64,000 bases of DNA from Rhizobium sp. NFR03 (GCF_900111275.1 NZ_FOGR01000001.1:558001-622000), one strand, 5' to 3'. Shown: positions 42,687-52,504, numbered from the stretch's first letter. Program-made: numbers and translations. Notes: generated by a model not told the origin, from the sequence alone.

Positions 42687-43337
42687 TCAGAACACCATGT
42701 TCATGACGACAGAGGGATAGGTGATCGGCATGCCCTTCTGCCGGTCTTTGCGGGTGCCCTCGCGCTTGAGGACGTATGGCATTTGCGGGTGGACGCCCGC
42801 GCGGATATCGAGCCACTTCGTCTCGAACTGGAAGGCAGCCGGCGTATTCCGGCCCTCGTTGCCGAACCGGCGAGCAGCATCACGTTTTGCGCCGTCGAAG
42901 ATGGCAAAGCGCTTGGTGCTGAGCTGTCCCGTCTCTGCCTTGCGGACATACGGCTGAAAATTCGTGATCACGACCTCAGCGCGGCCGCTGATAGCGTCGA
43001 AGTTCGTCACCGGCACTTGATCAGCCAAGACGATGAACGAATCCCTGAACCGTCCTGAGCGCGATGGCGCACGCTGGCGAAGACGGTCGAGCACGAAGGT
43101 GATGACCGGCTCCCACAGCGCAAATTCGTAGATGATCGGACCAGGCGCGACGACCTCATCCTCGGACGATGCGGCGCGGCCATTGACGTAGATGTCATAG
43201 ACCTTGCTCGCGCCCGCGTTCTGCGCCTTGTGAAGTTCCTGCCGGGCAAAGACGGCCAGCGCCTTACTGATCTGCTCTGGATCAAGATCCGCTGTCGCAA
43301 GCTGCAACTCACGGTCAAACGCGTCAAAGCGAGCCAT
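42687..43337 (-). CDS. Minor tail/neck protein (HK97 gp10-like position)
   Basis: 216 residues. Helical N-terminus (DPEQISKALAVFARQELHKAQNAG), then LRQRAPSRSGRFRDSFIVLADQVPV, the S-G-x-x-x-S pattern common in gp10-like neck proteins. A basic C-terminus follows (VLKREGTRKDRQKGMPITYPS). It lies between the connector genes and the tail terminator. Function from order and pattern. Confidence 0.68.
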   Translation of the reverse strand: MARFDAFDRELQLATADLDPEQISKALAVFARQELHKAQNAGASKVYDIYVNGRAASSEDEVVAPGPIIYEFALWEPVITFVLDRLRQRAPSRSGRFRDSFIVLADQVPVTNFDAISGRAEVVITNFQPYVRKAETGQLSTKRFAIFDGAKRDAARRFGNEGRNTPAAFQFETKWLDIRAGVHPQMPYVLKREGTRKDRQKGMPITYPSVVMNMVF

Positions 43338-43678
43338 CAGCCACGCACCAACAGTGTGTAGCGAACCAAGGCACTCTGCATCCGGATTGGCTTTGGGATC
43401 TCGATGTTAAGCTCGCGCCCCTCTACGAGGGCCTTATCGCCCTTTTTGAGGGGGACAAGGCCATCCAAACCTGTCGGGCTGACGATAACCACCAGATCGG
43501 TTAGCTTGATATCACCAACGAGTTCATCGTTTTTCACCGGCCGGACGAAAGCATTGACCGATACCTCATGCATTTTGGCTCGCGGGCTGCCATCGTAGCG
43601 ATAGAGAGATACCGTTTCGCCTGTCAGCGCCAAATCCTTATCCAGCTGGGCAACCGCTTCTTGTGCTGTGAACATCAC
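43337..43678 (-). CDS. Head closure/head-tail joining protein
   Basis: 113 residues. Beta-rich with VSLYRYDGSPRAKMHEVSVNAFVRPVKNDELVG, then TDLVVIVSPTGLDG...LKKGDKALVEGRELNIE, the pattern of small head-closure proteins (gpFII/gp16-like). It overlaps both neighbours (ATGA upstream, one base downstream). Probably forms the ring between connector and tail. Confidence 0.65.
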   Translation of the reverse strand: MMFTAQEAVAQLDKDLALTGETVSLYRYDGSPRAKMHEVSVNAFVRPVKNDELVGDIKLTDLVVIVSPTGLDGLVPLKKGDKALVEGRELNIEIPKPIRMQSALVRYTLLVRG

Positions 43679-44328
43679 GGACCCAACAGGTTGCGATACC
43701 GGATCAGCTGCCCCGCAACTACGGGCGGAACAGCAGCTTCACCGGCGCGGCCAGGAATCGCCCCGACCCAATAATCTCGTTTCGTGCGCATCACGTCCGG
43801 GACGTCGATTTCCTCGCTCTTTAGCGAGGGATCACGTGCGCGCTCCAGCCATGCGAAGCGGAAAAAGTCGAGCGCGGCCATCTTGAGGTCCGCCGGCACC
43901 TCTGCGAAACCGGCCTTGTACGTGACGACAAGCTTTCCGGAGCCCCAGGATACGACGCGATCGTCGTAGAGGCGGCGCACGATCCCAGCCTCCGGGTCGA
44001 CGTAGTGGTCGCTCGCGGTCAACACTGATCCGCTCACATCAAGCGAGACGATCTCTACCTCGTGACGTCGCGCAAGCAGCAGATCTTCGCCGCGAATGCC
44101 GCGAAACGTTTCTCTCAAAGTTTCCTGCAGCAGAGTGGGCGCAGACCCCGCTGCAACCGCAATGTTACATTCCGCGCAAATCGCCGCAGCGACACGCAGG
44201 TCCATCGCCTCAAGCAGCGCATCCTGAGAAACGTCCGTCGTGCGCAGACCAGCCGCAACGCGGCGCTCTTCCGGCGTCAGAAGCGCAAGTTCGGTCGCCG
44301 GCGTGACGATTTGTAGGATGCCCCGCAT
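43675..44328 (-). CDS. Head-tail connector (adaptor) protein
   Basis: 217 residues. MDLRVAAAICAECNIA..., TLLQETLRETFRGI, DDRVVSWGSGKLVVTYKAGFAEVPADLKMAALDFFRFAW is the HK97 gp6/phage_connect-type layout: helices, a beta excursion, and a final helix contacting the portal. Coupled upstream by overlap with the gene ending at 44328. It connects portal to the head-closure ring. Confidence 0.75.
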   Translation of the reverse strand: MRGILQIVTPATELALLTPEERRVAAGLRTTDVSQDALLEAMDLRVAAAICAECNIAVAAGSAPTLLQETLRETFRGIRGEDLLLARRHEVEIVSLDVSGSVLTASDHYVDPEAGIVRRLYDDRVVSWGSGKLVVTYKAGFAEVPADLKMAALDFFRFAWLERARDPSLKSEEIDVPDVMRTKRDYWVGAIPGRAGEAAVPPVVAGQLIRYRNLLGP

Positions 44329-44837
44329 CAGGCCTGCGCCTCGGACGCGGCCTTGAGCGCAGCCTGAAGTGCCGCAACGACGTCGGCCTTGGTCCGTGCG
44401 CCGGCAACATCGATGCCCCGATCGGCGGCAAGAGCCTCAAGCTCGCCGCGCGTCAGCTTCTCGAAATCGATCAGCTCCGGCGTCTCCGGCTCCGCAAGTT
44501 CCGACGCGTCCGCATCAGTCGTGCTCTGCGCCGCGATCAGATCAACGGCGAAGGACCTCGCCGCTGGGAGGTTCGGAAGAAACCCCTCGTTGAGGATGAC
44601 GCCGCCAGCATCGACGACATCGAAGCCACCGCCAAGAGAGGGTATCGCCTGCAACCCGCGCGGCATTTCTTCCGGGGACGGATGGCGAAACACTTCGACC
44701 TCAAGAAGGCCGGCCTCTGCGATTTCCTCATCCGTGGCAGCGACGCACGTGCCCATGGCGATGCTCGACGTCGCGGCGGAATACGGAAGGGTAATGATTT
44801 TGCCGGCTTCGCGGCCGATCAGTTGGCGAACGAACAT
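44328..44837 (-). CDS. Phage head-region protein with SAP/HeH-like C-terminus
   Basis: 169 residues. The N-terminal part (FVRQLIGREAGKIITLPYSAATSSIAMGTCVAAT) is structural-looking. The last 40 residues (LIDFEKLTRGELEALAADRGIDVAGARTKADVVAALQAAL) form a helix-extended-helix/SAP-like module known from phage head proteins and Rho N-termini. It lies after the capsid genes. Possibly binds DNA or capsid at the vertex. Confidence 0.65.
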   Translation of the reverse strand: MFVRQLIGREAGKIITLPYSAATSSIAMGTCVAATDEEIAEAGLLEVEVFRHPSPEEMPRGLQAIPSLGGGFDVVDAGGVILNEGFLPNLPAARSFAVDLIAAQSTTDADASELAEPETPELIDFEKLTRGELEALAADRGIDVAGARTKADVVAALQAALKAASEAQA

Positions 44838-44892
44838 GGGGGATCCTTCTGCTGGAGCAAGGCACCGCCGACGAGCGGCGGCGCGTCAGCAA

Positions 44893-45378
44893 TCAGTTGA
44901 TGATGGCGGAGGGCGGCGTTGCCTGCTGGTAGCGAAGATCGACCAGGATGAACTCGGCCTGGGTGATGTTCGCGGCATTCGAAGCGCCGGTGGTCAGGAA
45001 GATGCAGTCGAAGCCGTTGGCGATGTCGAGCTGCGCAGGATCGACCTCGAAGATCACCTGCTTGTTCTTCACTGCCGCGTCCGTGGTGTAGCTCACCGCG
45101 TCACCGCGGCGGATCAGCGTGTCGCTCAGCGACGTGTCGAGGTTCGCCCAGATCGGCACGGCGTTGACCAGAGCCTTGGCGCCCGTGCCCGCCACGTCCG
45201 TTGCCTGCATGATGGCAAGGGCAACGGTCGCAGCGTTGCCCTGTGCAAGGTGCACCTTGACGTAGGCCTTGCCGCAGCTCTTGAGGCTGATGATATCCGA
45301 AGCGCGGCCGGCAGCATCGGCCGCCGGCGCAAGGGCTTCGACCAGCTTCATCTGCTGGGGAAATGTAAACTTGGTCAT
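44893..45378 (-). CDS. Probable capsid decoration or head structural protein
   Basis: 161 residues, immediately after the major capsid gene. It is beta-rich (GKAYVKVHLAQGNAATVALAIMQATDVAGTGAKAL, then VIFEVDPAQLDIANGFDCIFLTTGASNAANITQAEFILVDLRYQ). The place and size suit a decoration protein. No certain family match. Confidence 0.62.
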   Translation of the reverse strand: MTKFTFPQQMKLVEALAPAADAAGRASDIISLKSCGKAYVKVHLAQGNAATVALAIMQATDVAGTGAKALVNAVPIWANLDTSLSDTLIRRGDAVSYTTDAAVKNKQVIFEVDPAQLDIANGFDCIFLTTGASNAANITQAEFILVDLRYQQATPPSAIIN

Positions 45379-45442
45379 TTCATTCGTCTCCTATGACGAT
45401 CTAGTGGAGGCCGAAGTGCCGGGCGAAACCCGGCGCCTCGTG

Positions 45443-46777
45443 TTACGCGCGGGTTTCAAGCGTGATGAACGGGCTCTGGGTGGCCGTGCCCTTGTAGGGC
45501 GTCATCGGGTTCGACCAGATGGGCTGGCCGTTGAACCGGTAGACGAAGCGGAAGCACGTTTCGTCGTAGATGAAGCGGACATGGATGGACGACGCGAACT
45601 GCGTCGGACCCTTGTCGATGGCGAGGTACTGCGACAGGTCGACCAGCATGATGTCGCCAGCCGTGCCGAGCGTTGCGGCGTACTCGACGGGAATGATCGG
45701 GCGGCCCATCAGGGTCGCATACTGGCTGCCGTTCGCGCCGGGTGGCGTGAACATGATGGCAGGAGCCGCAATGCCGCCGACATTCTCCGTGCCGGCCGCA
45801 TTCTTCACCTTGATCACGAACTGATAGAGCTGCGGCTCGACGTCCTGGTTGATGACCCAGACGGCATTCTTGCGCGACCGGGCCGGCATGCGGGCCCACA
45901 TCTTCAGGATGTTTTCGGCGACGATGGTGCCAGCCAGCTGGCCGGCTTCCTTCGGGACGGTGATCATCGAACCGCCGTTGAGGAAGCCGAGCGGCATGCC
46001 GGCGCCGGTACCGTTGATGATCGCATCTTCGATCTTGAACAGGAACTCGTCGGCGAAGGCCTGGCGCAGCCACGATTCGAGCGCCGTGGAATCCTGCAGA
46101 AGCTCGTCGGTCGCGTAGCAGAGGCCGGTGAGCTTATCGAGCTCCATCTTGATGCGACGGAACTTCGGCGTGCTGTCACGCTTCAGGCCGGCTTCGGCGG
46201 TCCAGAATGACTGGATGCCACCCCAACGCGAACCATTCGCCCGGCTCGTTTCATCGACGCCATTCATGTGAATGCCGTTGGAGTTCGGGCCGATGGGAAT
46301 GCGACGCACACGACTGGCGATTTCGCCGCCTTCGTAGGTGTTCTGCAGCAGTTCGTTGGAGAAATCGGTCTGCACGAGGAAGCCGCCATCAGCCGCAACG
46401 CCCTCCGACATACCGGTCGGGCCCGCAAAGATCAGCCGGGGGTCGGCATTGCCGCGACGATCGGGGTTGGCTGCACCGGCAATCGCAAGCATCTGTTCTC
46501 CGAGCGAGGAGAACCGTGCCCCTTCCCGCCCCTGGGCATTGTTGCGATCTGCGTTTTCGTTCGGGTCGATCACACTGCCGACGGAGCGTTGACGCTCCAT
46601 CTGGCGTTCGGCGCGAACGATCTGATCGTCGAGAGCGGTCAGCTCGGCAGAGATCGCGTCGTCGCGAGTTGCCTCCTGATCGGTCAGGCCGCGGTTTTCC
46701 GACGCCGCCAGATCGAAAGCGCTCTGCGCCTCCTTGACGAGATCGGCACGCTTCTGGCGAAGAACTTTGATTGTCAT
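45443..46777 (-). CDS. Major capsid protein, HK97 family
   Basis: About 444 residues from the ATG at 46777, whose GGAG site has ideal spacing; an ATG at 46783 is too close. An N-terminal helical delta domain (VLRQKRADLVKEAQSAFDL...EARDDAISAELTALDDQIVRAERQME-like, about 1-65) is followed by the HK97 fold: GGFLVQTDFSNELLQNTYEGGEIASRVRRI, RRIKMELDKLTGLCYATDELLQDSTALESWLRQAFADEFLFKIEDAIINGTG and PAIMFTPPGANG. The delta domain is probably removed by the S49 protease encoded next to it. Confidence 0.93.
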   Translation of the reverse strand: MTIKVLRQKRADLVKEAQSAFDLAASENRGLTDQEATRDDAISAELTALDDQIVRAERQMERQRSVGSVIDPNENADRNNAQGREGARFSSLGEQMLAIAGAANPDRRGNADPRLIFAGPTGMSEGVAADGGFLVQTDFSNELLQNTYEGGEIASRVRRIPIGPNSNGIHMNGVDETSRANGSRWGGIQSFWTAEAGLKRDSTPKFRRIKMELDKLTGLCYATDELLQDSTALESWLRQAFADEFLFKIEDAIINGTGAGMPLGFLNGGSMITVPKEAGQLAGTIVAENILKMWARMPARSRKNAVWVINQDVEPQLYQFVIKVKNAAGTENVGGIAAPAIMFTPPGANGSQYATLMGRPIIPVEYAATLGTAGDIMLVDLSQYLAIDKGPTQFASSIHVRFIYDETCFRFVYRFNGQPIWSNPMTPYKGTATQSPFITLETRA

Positions 46778-46904
46778 GTACATGCTCCGTTGATGAGAGA
46801 ACCGGGCGAATGGGGCGCAGGAAGTCAGCCCACTGTCCCGGCGATCGTGGGGCGCTGAAGAAATGTCGGTTGGATGCGGCCAATCGTGTCAGGGCCGCGC
46901 GGTA

Positions 46905-48035
46905 TCAGCCGTTTCGCGACCGATGGGCATGGCGCCGGCGCCGGAATGCATCTCTATCGCTCTCAGTTGAAGACGGAGCAGCCGCATCGAGGGGGCTATC
47001 GCCTTCCGGCGGCTCAGATGGAGGAATATCCGGGGCAGCGGTAGGTTCTTCCAGTTCGGTCGTCCCGGCCGTTGCATGCAGGATGGTGTCATGATCTGCG
47101 CGAGGGCCAGACGTCGTTTTCATGGAGGCGACCCGGCGCAACGTCTCGTCGAGCGTGGCAACCCGGTCGGCCATGCCGAGCTTGACGGCAACCTTGTCCT
47201 TTTCGACGCGCCCCTCTCCGAAACCACCGACGACGTCAGCAACCTTGACGCCCCGACCGCGCGCAACGTCCGTCGTGAAGTCGCGATAATAGTCGTCGAT
47301 CTGCGCTTGCAGCGCCTGCGTCGCCTCATCCGTCAGCGGCTCGTACTGGTTGCCTTCGACCTTGTACTTGCCGGCCGAGATGAAGGTGAACTTCACCCCT
47401 TGCGCTTCGGCAGCCTTCGAAACATCACGATGCAAGCCGTAGACGCCGATCGAACCGACCTGACCTCCGGGCGTCACGACGATCTCGTCGCAGGCCGACG
47501 CGATCCAGTAGGCCGCTGACGCTGCAAGGCTGTCCACCTGAGCGATGATTGGCTTCTGCCCCCGCGCCTTGAAGATCTCGTTTGCCAAAACCTGCACGCC
47601 ATGGACGTTTCCGCCAGGGCTATTGAAGCGCAGCACGATGGCCTTAACCGAAGCATCGCCCATTGCGTTGCGGAAGCTCCGCATCACGCGCTCGGTCGAC
47701 GTTCCGCCCGGCCCGCTGATGTCGTCGACCTCGGATGCGTGCTGGGCGATGATGCCGAACACGGAAATGACGGCTATCACAGAAGCGACCGGCGCTGGCG
47801 CTCCGCCCTCACCCCGACCAACGATGGCCACTTGATCCAGTGAGGTTGCGCTGAACAGCGTCGCAACGCCGTTCGGCTCACGCTCACCCTTCAGTGCTGC
47901 GATCTCGCTGGGCGACAGACGGATGCCCTCGGCACGTCGCTCCACGACTTCCGCAATCGCTTGAAGCCGGTCGGGTGTGATTGCCCAGGGGTGCTGGACG
48001 ATGGCGGCGTGAAGGTGGGGAAATCTAATTGTCAT
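46905..48035 (-). CDS. S49-family prohead protease (SppA/gpC-like)
   Basis: About 376 residues from the ATG at 48035 (GGAG 7 bases upstream); ATG at 48038 is equally in frame. ClpP-like SppA fold: FNSPGGNVHGVQVLANEIF, then DSLAASAAYWIASACDEIVVTPGGQVGSIGVY with the nucleophile Ser near residue 172, and SAGKYKVEGN with the general-base Lys near 221. It matures the capsid shell inside the prohead. The last 60 residues are Pro/Ser/Glu-rich and may act as a scaffold-like tail. The start overlaps the portal stop. Confidence 0.88.
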   Translation of the reverse strand: MTIRFPHLHAAIVQHPWAITPDRLQAIAEVVERRAEGIRLSPSEIAALKGEREPNGVATLFSATSLDQVAIVGRGEGGAPAPVASVIAVISVFGIIAQHASEVDDISGPGGTSTERVMRSFRNAMGDASVKAIVLRFNSPGGNVHGVQVLANEIFKARGQKPIIAQVDSLAASAAYWIASACDEIVVTPGGQVGSIGVYGLHRDVSKAAEAQGVKFTFISAGKYKVEGNQYEPLTDEATQALQAQIDDYYRDFTTDVARGRGVKVADVVGGFGEGRVEKDKVAVKLGMADRVATLDETLRRVASMKTTSGPRADHDTILHATAGTTELEEPTAAPDIPPSEPPEGDSPLDAAAPSSTESDRDAFRRRRHAHRSRNG

Positions 48036-49338
48036 CATCAGGCTCCGGGGCAATGTCAGAGATTGAAGGGCCGCCGTTATGACCGATCAGGGCGCTGGCC
48101 GTGTCGTCGGGCTGGTGGTTCGGCATATTGTCGGGCGTTGTGGTGTTAGTCGGGACCAACGGTTCATCAAGGCCATCCAGCGGATTGTACCCCAGTGCCT
48201 CACGCGCCTCATTGCGGGTGAGAATACCGTTGAGCACAAGGCGCGAGAAGAAATCCGCCTGCGCTTTGGAGTCCCCCGCGATCAAAGGCTCAACATCGAA
48301 AGCGGCCTCGTAGATGTTCGGCGCGAGAATGAGGTCGCGGCGGATCGCGCCCGTCCAGCAACTCAGCCACGGCATCAGATTGTTGCGCACGAACGCCAGC
48401 ATGATGGCTTCGACGCCAGTGCCCCAAGAGCTCGTCTTGGTCATGTGGTGCAACAGGACGAGCGGCACATCGAACCAGCGCGCAATTTCCTCGATCTGGA
48501 ATTCACGGGTCTGCAAAAACTGCGCTTCCTCGGAATCGAGGCTGATGCTTTCGAATTTGGCACCCTGCTCGAGGATCGGCGTCTTGCTGGCATTGCCCAA
48601 CCCGGAGAAGTTCGCATTCCACTGCGACTTGAACCGCTCGAACGCCGCGTCGCTCATCTGCTTTTCAACGGTCACGACGCCGGAGGGGCGTGCCCCGTTG
48701 GAGAACAGGCGAGCACCGTGCTCTTCGGCTGCAAGCGCCAGGCCGATGGTTTCCCTTGCATAGGCAACCGGGCTCACGCCAACCAGCCCGCCGGGTGCCA
48801 TATGCGACCGGAGATGCAGAATCTCGTCTTGCAGCAGGATCCTGTTTCCCTTGATGGGATCGGCGACCAGATAGCGAATGCTCTGGTCACTCAGCCGCTC
48901 GACATGCACGCGATCGGGGTGGATCGGCTCGAGGCTGTTGGCAAAACCGCGCGGCCCAGAGAGGATCTCGGAATAGGCATTCCCTCGCAGTGCGAGATGC
49001 CCCATCATCATGGCCTTGAAGTCCCATGCCGACTGCCAGTGGTTCGGCTGATACTCCAAAAGATCGTTCAGCGGGTGCGATGGAGCCTCCGAACGTTTCT
49101 TCGTCACAGGGTCGCGCTGATACATTCGCAGCGGAAGCGTCGCGACGGTCTTCGACAAAAGACCGATGCAAGCGTAAGCGGCCGACACACGCATCGCGCC
49201 GTCTTCGGTCACGCGGCGACCGGACAGGCTCATACTGGACACGCCGCCACCATCGTACCAACGATCGTCGTCGGCCGGCGGCGGCTTGCTGTCGGACGAA
49301 GCGCGCACGCCTCCGAGCATCGCCGAGAACAGACCCAT
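48025..49338 (-). CDS. Phage portal protein, HK97 family
   Basis: 437 residues. AMRVSAAYACIGLLSKTVATLPLRMYQRD, HPLNDLLEYQPN, EPIHPDRVHVE, then SWGTGVEAIMLAFVRNNLMPWLSCWTGAIRRDLI and RLVLNGILTRNEAREALGYNPLDGLDE are clear Phage_portal blocks. It forms the dodecameric DNA gate at the head vertex. The C-terminal tail is Asp/Pro-rich. It follows the small membrane gene by 2 bases. Confidence 0.92.
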   Translation of the reverse strand: MGLFSAMLGGVRASSDSKPPPADDDRWYDGGGVSSMSLSGRRVTEDGAMRVSAAYACIGLLSKTVATLPLRMYQRDPVTKKRSEAPSHPLNDLLEYQPNHWQSAWDFKAMMMGHLALRGNAYSEILSGPRGFANSLEPIHPDRVHVERLSDQSIRYLVADPIKGNRILLQDEILHLRSHMAPGGLVGVSPVAYARETIGLALAAEEHGARLFSNGARPSGVVTVEKQMSDAAFERFKSQWNANFSGLGNASKTPILEQGAKFESISLDSEEAQFLQTREFQIEEIARWFDVPLVLLHHMTKTSSWGTGVEAIMLAFVRNNLMPWLSCWTGAIRRDLILAPNIYEAAFDVEPLIAGDSKAQADFFSRLVLNGILTRNEAREALGYNPLDGLDEPLVPTNTTTPDNMPNHQPDDTASALIGHNGGPSISDIAPEPDDDN

Positions 49339-49340
49339 GC

Positions 49341-49535
49341 TTAGCGTCCGCCGCGTACAGTGCCGAGAACGGCAAGGCCGACAAGGATACCGCCAGCGAC
49401 CATGAACCCGGCTGGTGGGTAATGCAGCCAGGCGCCGTAGCCCGACAGGGCGGCGCCGCAGATGCCGATGATCTCGCGGCCGGTCTGGCGATCAATCTTG
49501 ATCGACGATGAAACGGCCTTGGTGTCTTCTGTCAT
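49341..49535 (-). CDS. Small membrane protein between terminase and portal
   Basis: 64 residues. A polar start ([21 protein letters not shown]) and one or two membrane segments ([35 protein letters not shown]). It overlaps the terminase stop (ATGA-type, one base) and is followed by the portal. The role is unknown; small membrane proteins in this slot recur in HK97-like phages. Confidence 0.68.
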   Translation of the reverse strand: MTEDTKAVSSSIKIDRQTGREIIGICGAALSGYGAWLHYPPAGFMVAGGILVGLAVLGTVRGGR

Positions 49536-51271
49536 CAGGCTACCCTCAATCCACGTTCTTCATAGACGGACCGGCCGGCCGCCTCGGGGTTGGTAATCAT
49601 GACCGTGACGGCATCAAAGAGCGCCATGGCCGGGTCGATCTTGGCGTCGCCAGCGTTCTGCTTCGTGGCCCGGATCGCGGTGGCGGTAGGCTCGATCTTG
49701 ATGTTGCCAATGCACCAATCCATCATGCGGCTGGCCGAATGCACGAACGTGCCGTTGGCCAGCTTTCGCTCCGTGGTCTTGATGGCGTTCATTAGCTTGT
49801 AGCCCTGCCCGACGCCCTCGATCTGGCCGCCCTCCGGCGTGATGCCAATCTTAGCAAGCTCCTCAACGAACTCACCGTACGGACCCTCGTTGTCGATCGC
49901 GACGCAGGCGAGCAGCCCGGCCTCGTTAATTTCTTCGATGATCTCGATGATCTCGCTGACGTCCTTCAGCTCGTCGTCGACGATGGTCAGGTCACCATCC
50001 GCCTTGAAATCCAGAAGGGTCGAGGCAATCGACTGGCGCCGATCGAGCACACCCTCATGACACCATGCGCGCGACACGCTGAGCCAGCGCCTCGTTTCCT
50101 TCTCGCGACCGAGTGCTGCAAACCCGAACAAGTCGTCGAGCCCTCCACCGTCGATGCCGACCACGATGACTTCCGAACGCTCCATCAGCGTCTTCATCGT
50201 GAGGGTCGCATCCGCCCGTCGATCCCAGAACTCCGCCCCCGGCCATGCATCGGTCTTGATGCCGATGCCGATCTCGATGTTCAGATGTTGGCTCGCCCAG
50301 TTGCGAATATCACGCTCGCCCTTGACCCGCTCGCCTTCCCAGTCGAGAACCAGACTGTGAAGACGCATTGACCGCCCGAGGTTCGGCATGACCATCCCCC
50401 AGTTCGCTGGGTCCTGCCACTTGAACGGGTCAGTGGCGATATCATCCGGGAACTCATAGAGGATCGGCAACATTGCCCGGATCAGCTTCCCCCGGTAGTC
50501 GCCGTTGCGGATCTTGCGCGCCGTGATCAACTCGTCGCGGAACACGCCGGCGGGCGCCGCAACGCTCTGCGTCGTGATGATGATCAGCAGGCCTTCGGCA
50601 TTTTTCTCCAGGCCGCCGCGGATCTGGCGCATGACCTGCGCCGCATGCGGGTTGCGTCCGAGCAGATGAAGCTCGTCGAGCAGGACGACAACGGGCATGG
50701 AGCCCGTCAGAATGTCCAGCGCAAAAGTTTTCACCTTCATCATCGAGCCGTTCAGAAGATCCTCAATCCGCTTCTCGTGCCAAACGATATGGAAGCGTCC
50801 AGACCGACCGGGGCCGCCGTAGAGTTCTGGCGCCGCCTGAATCATGCCGGCAGCCTGCAGAAAGGCACGGTCGGACACAGACTGCGTCGGCCCGATGAAC
50901 AGCATCTCGGCATTGTGCCGGCGGTTCATCAGCATGGCGACGATGATCAGGCCGCCGCTGTAAGTCGTCTTCGACTGCCCCTTCGGCACAAGCACAAAGA
51001 TCTCGCGGATCATGCGGATATGCTCGACCGGGTCGTAGCAGCCGAAGGCCGCCCGGACGATGCCGCGGAACCATGGCCCGCAGGCGTCGCGCATCTTTGG
51101 CTGGCCGATGACATCCGGCAGGCGAAGCTCGTCGAAGATCTCGACGGCCAAGTCCGCCTCTTCCTCGAACAAGGGCAGATCCGGGATCAGGGATTGACCG
51201 TTGCGGATCCGGTCCTCCCAGTCGACGCAACTCAGATCCCATCCGACGGGCTGGCGGACATGAACGCTCAT
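49535..51271 (-). CDS. Terminase large subunit (TerL)
   Basis: 578 residues. ATPase domain: [15 protein letters not shown] (Walker A variant, Lys in GQSKT, near residue 97), [14 protein letters not shown] (Walker B with DE). Nuclease domain: [16 protein letters not shown] (RNase H-like first Asp), [23 protein letters not shown] and late DAVTVM. This is the Terminase_1 family. It pumps DNA into the prohead and cuts it. It begins directly after TerS. Confidence 0.92.
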   Translation of the reverse strand: MSVHVRQPVGWDLSCVDWEDRIRNGQSLIPDLPLFEEEADLAVEIFDELRLPDVIGQPKMRDACGPWFRGIVRAAFGCYDPVEHIRMIREIFVLVPKGQSKTTYSGGLIIVAMLMNRRHNAEMLFIGPTQSVSDRAFLQAAGMIQAAPELYGGPGRSGRFHIVWHEKRIEDLLNGSMMKVKTFALDILTGSMPVVVLLDELHLLGRNPHAAQVMRQIRGGLEKNAEGLLIIITTQSVAAPAGVFRDELITARKIRNGDYRGKLIRAMLPILYEFPDDIATDPFKWQDPANWGMVMPNLGRSMRLHSLVLDWEGERVKGERDIRNWASQHLNIEIGIGIKTDAWPGAEFWDRRADATLTMKTLMERSEVIVVGIDGGGLDDLFGFAALGREKETRRWLSVSRAWCHEGVLDRRQSIASTLLDFKADGDLTIVDDELKDVSEIIEIIEEINEAGLLACVAIDNEGPYGEFVEELAKIGITPEGGQIEGVGQGYKLMNAIKTTERKLANGTFVHSASRMMDWCIGNIKIEPTATAIRATKQNAGDAKIDPAMALFDAVTVMITNPEAAGRSVYEERGLRVA

Positions 51272-51272
51272 G

Positions 51273-51764
51273 TCAGTTCAGCTTGTCGCTGTCGGTTGTC
51301 CGCATCGCCATCAGGCGGCCGAGCGGCGTTGCGGTATCCGGCGTGCGAGCGTCCTGCAGGGCCTGCTCCTTCTTGCCCAGCTTCACTGCCTTCTTCGGCT
51401 GGCTCTGCTCGGCGACACGGCGGGCGAAATCGCTGTCGGCAATCGCAGCCTTGTCGATCTTCTTGCCCAGCTCCTTAATCGCCGCCACGTTGCCGGCCTC
51501 GACCTCCTCGTAGAGCCGCAAGAGCACCGTACCCTCCAACTGGAAGCGCGCCGTTTGTCGGCAGGCCAGCTCACGAAAATAATGTTTGCGTAAAGTCGGC
51601 TCTGTGATGCCGAGGGCGGCAGCGATCTCCGCTTCCTTCCGGCCCATCGCGAGCAACAGTCTGACTTTGCAACGCTTTTTGTCATCGACCAGATGAGGCG
51701 GGCGACCCCGCTTTCCCCAGCCTTCGGGAACCTCATCGCCGAAGAGGTCAAAAACAGCAGGCAT
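51273..51764 (-). CDS. Terminase small subunit (TerS)
   Basis: 163 residues from the ATG at 51764 (GAGAGG about 10 bases upstream). The N-terminal GKRGRPPH is an AT-hook-like tract. CKVRLLLAMGRKEAEIAAALGITEPTLRKHYFREL is the helix-turn-helix that recognises the packaging site. The rest (YEEVEAGNVAAIKELGKKIDKAA) is the oligomerisation helix region. It lies just before TerL. Recognises cos or pac. Confidence 0.82.
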   Translation of the reverse strand: MPAVFDLFGDEVPEGWGKRGRPPHLVDDKKRCKVRLLLAMGRKEAEIAAALGITEPTLRKHYFRELACRQTARFQLEGTVLLRLYEEVEAGNVAAIKELGKKIDKAAIADSDFARRVAEQSQPKKAVKLGKKEQALQDARTPDTATPLGRLMAMRTTDSDKLN

Positions 51765-51862
51765 AGAAAAAAAACCTCTCGCTCGCACCCAAGCGGTTGG
51801 GGCCCTAGGACCCTGTGGACTTTCGACCCCCTACCCCCTGTGGCGCATCTGCCACAGTCCGG

Positions 51863-52180
51863 TCAGGTCCGCCCCTCCGATCCGGACATCGCGTTGATGC
51901 CCTGCATAAGACCCTCGACCTCGGCCCTGACCTCGGGCCGGGCATGACTGATGAAGCTGTCTTCGAGGATTACTGTCCCGCGCCGACCGATCAGTTTGGC
52001 GGTGGACGACCGCCTCAGAATACCGATCACCTTGCACCTGCGCGCGACTGCGGGCCCACGTCTTTCTCGGATGCCATTGGCCAGCCAGCGGGCGATGTCG
52101 TTGGTGGCTGTGACAACGATGACATCGCCGTCTGGCAGTGCATCGATGAAAGCCTTGGCCTGATCCATCTGCTCACCCAT
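51863..52180 (-). CDS. Phage hypothetical protein between HNH and TerS
   Basis: 105 residues, coupled to the HNH gene stop (TGATG). QMDQAKAFIDALPDGDVIVVTATNDIARWLANGIRERRG, then VIGILRRSSTAKLIGRRGTVILEDSFI reads like a Rossmann-type alpha/beta fragment (VIVVTATN; TVILEDSF). No P-loop. Proximity to HNH and terminase suggests a part in packaging, unproven. Confidence 0.62.
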   Translation of the reverse strand: MGEQMDQAKAFIDALPDGDVIVVTATNDIARWLANGIRERRGPAVARRCKVIGILRRSSTAKLIGRRGTVILEDSFISHARPEVRAEVEGLMQGINAMSGSEGRT

Positions 52181-52497
52181 CAGAACCGCTCCGCCATCCG
52201 CTTGGCACGCTGCGCCAAGGTCTTAGTCGTATGGCACGAGCCGCAGAGAAGCCTGATGTTCGAGGGATCGAGCAACGGTCCGCCATCTTTCACCTCAACG
52301 ATGTGGTCGCCGAAGATCCGAGTGTTGATCCGACCGCACCCCACCTCTTCGCACCGCCGGCCTCGCTCAGCGATCAGGCGGCTCATCAGCAACCGCCATT
52401 CCGGAGACAGGTAGAAGGCGTCCGCCGTCTTTGGCTTTGGCTTGACAGCGCGGGCGTCGATCTGGCGGATGGATGACTTAATGGAGCGAAGGCGCAT
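52180..52497 (-). CDS. HNH endonuclease next to terminase
   Basis: 105 residues from the ATG at 52497. RGRRCEEVGCGR, then RIFGDHIVEVKDGGPLLDPSNIRLLCGSCHTTKT is a complete HNH zinc-type nuclease: two Cys pairs plus DH and N. HNH proteins next to terminase are needed for cos cleavage in HK97-like phages (known for HK97 gp74). It is the first gene after the terminator at 52505-52535, so its expression depends on readthrough or on a separate promoter. Confidence 0.85.
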   Translation of the reverse strand: MRLRSIKSSIRQIDARAVKPKPKTADAFYLSPEWRLLMSRLIAERGRRCEEVGCGRINTRIFGDHIVEVKDGGPLLDPSNIRLLCGSCHTTKTLAQRAKRMAERF

Positions 52498-52504
52498 ACT
52501 TCTA

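Noticed and set aside
45443-46210. Long plus-strand frame opposite the capsid gene
   Set aside because: Typical GC-rich antisense shadow (runs of Arg, Asp and His) of an unmistakable HK97 capsid gene.
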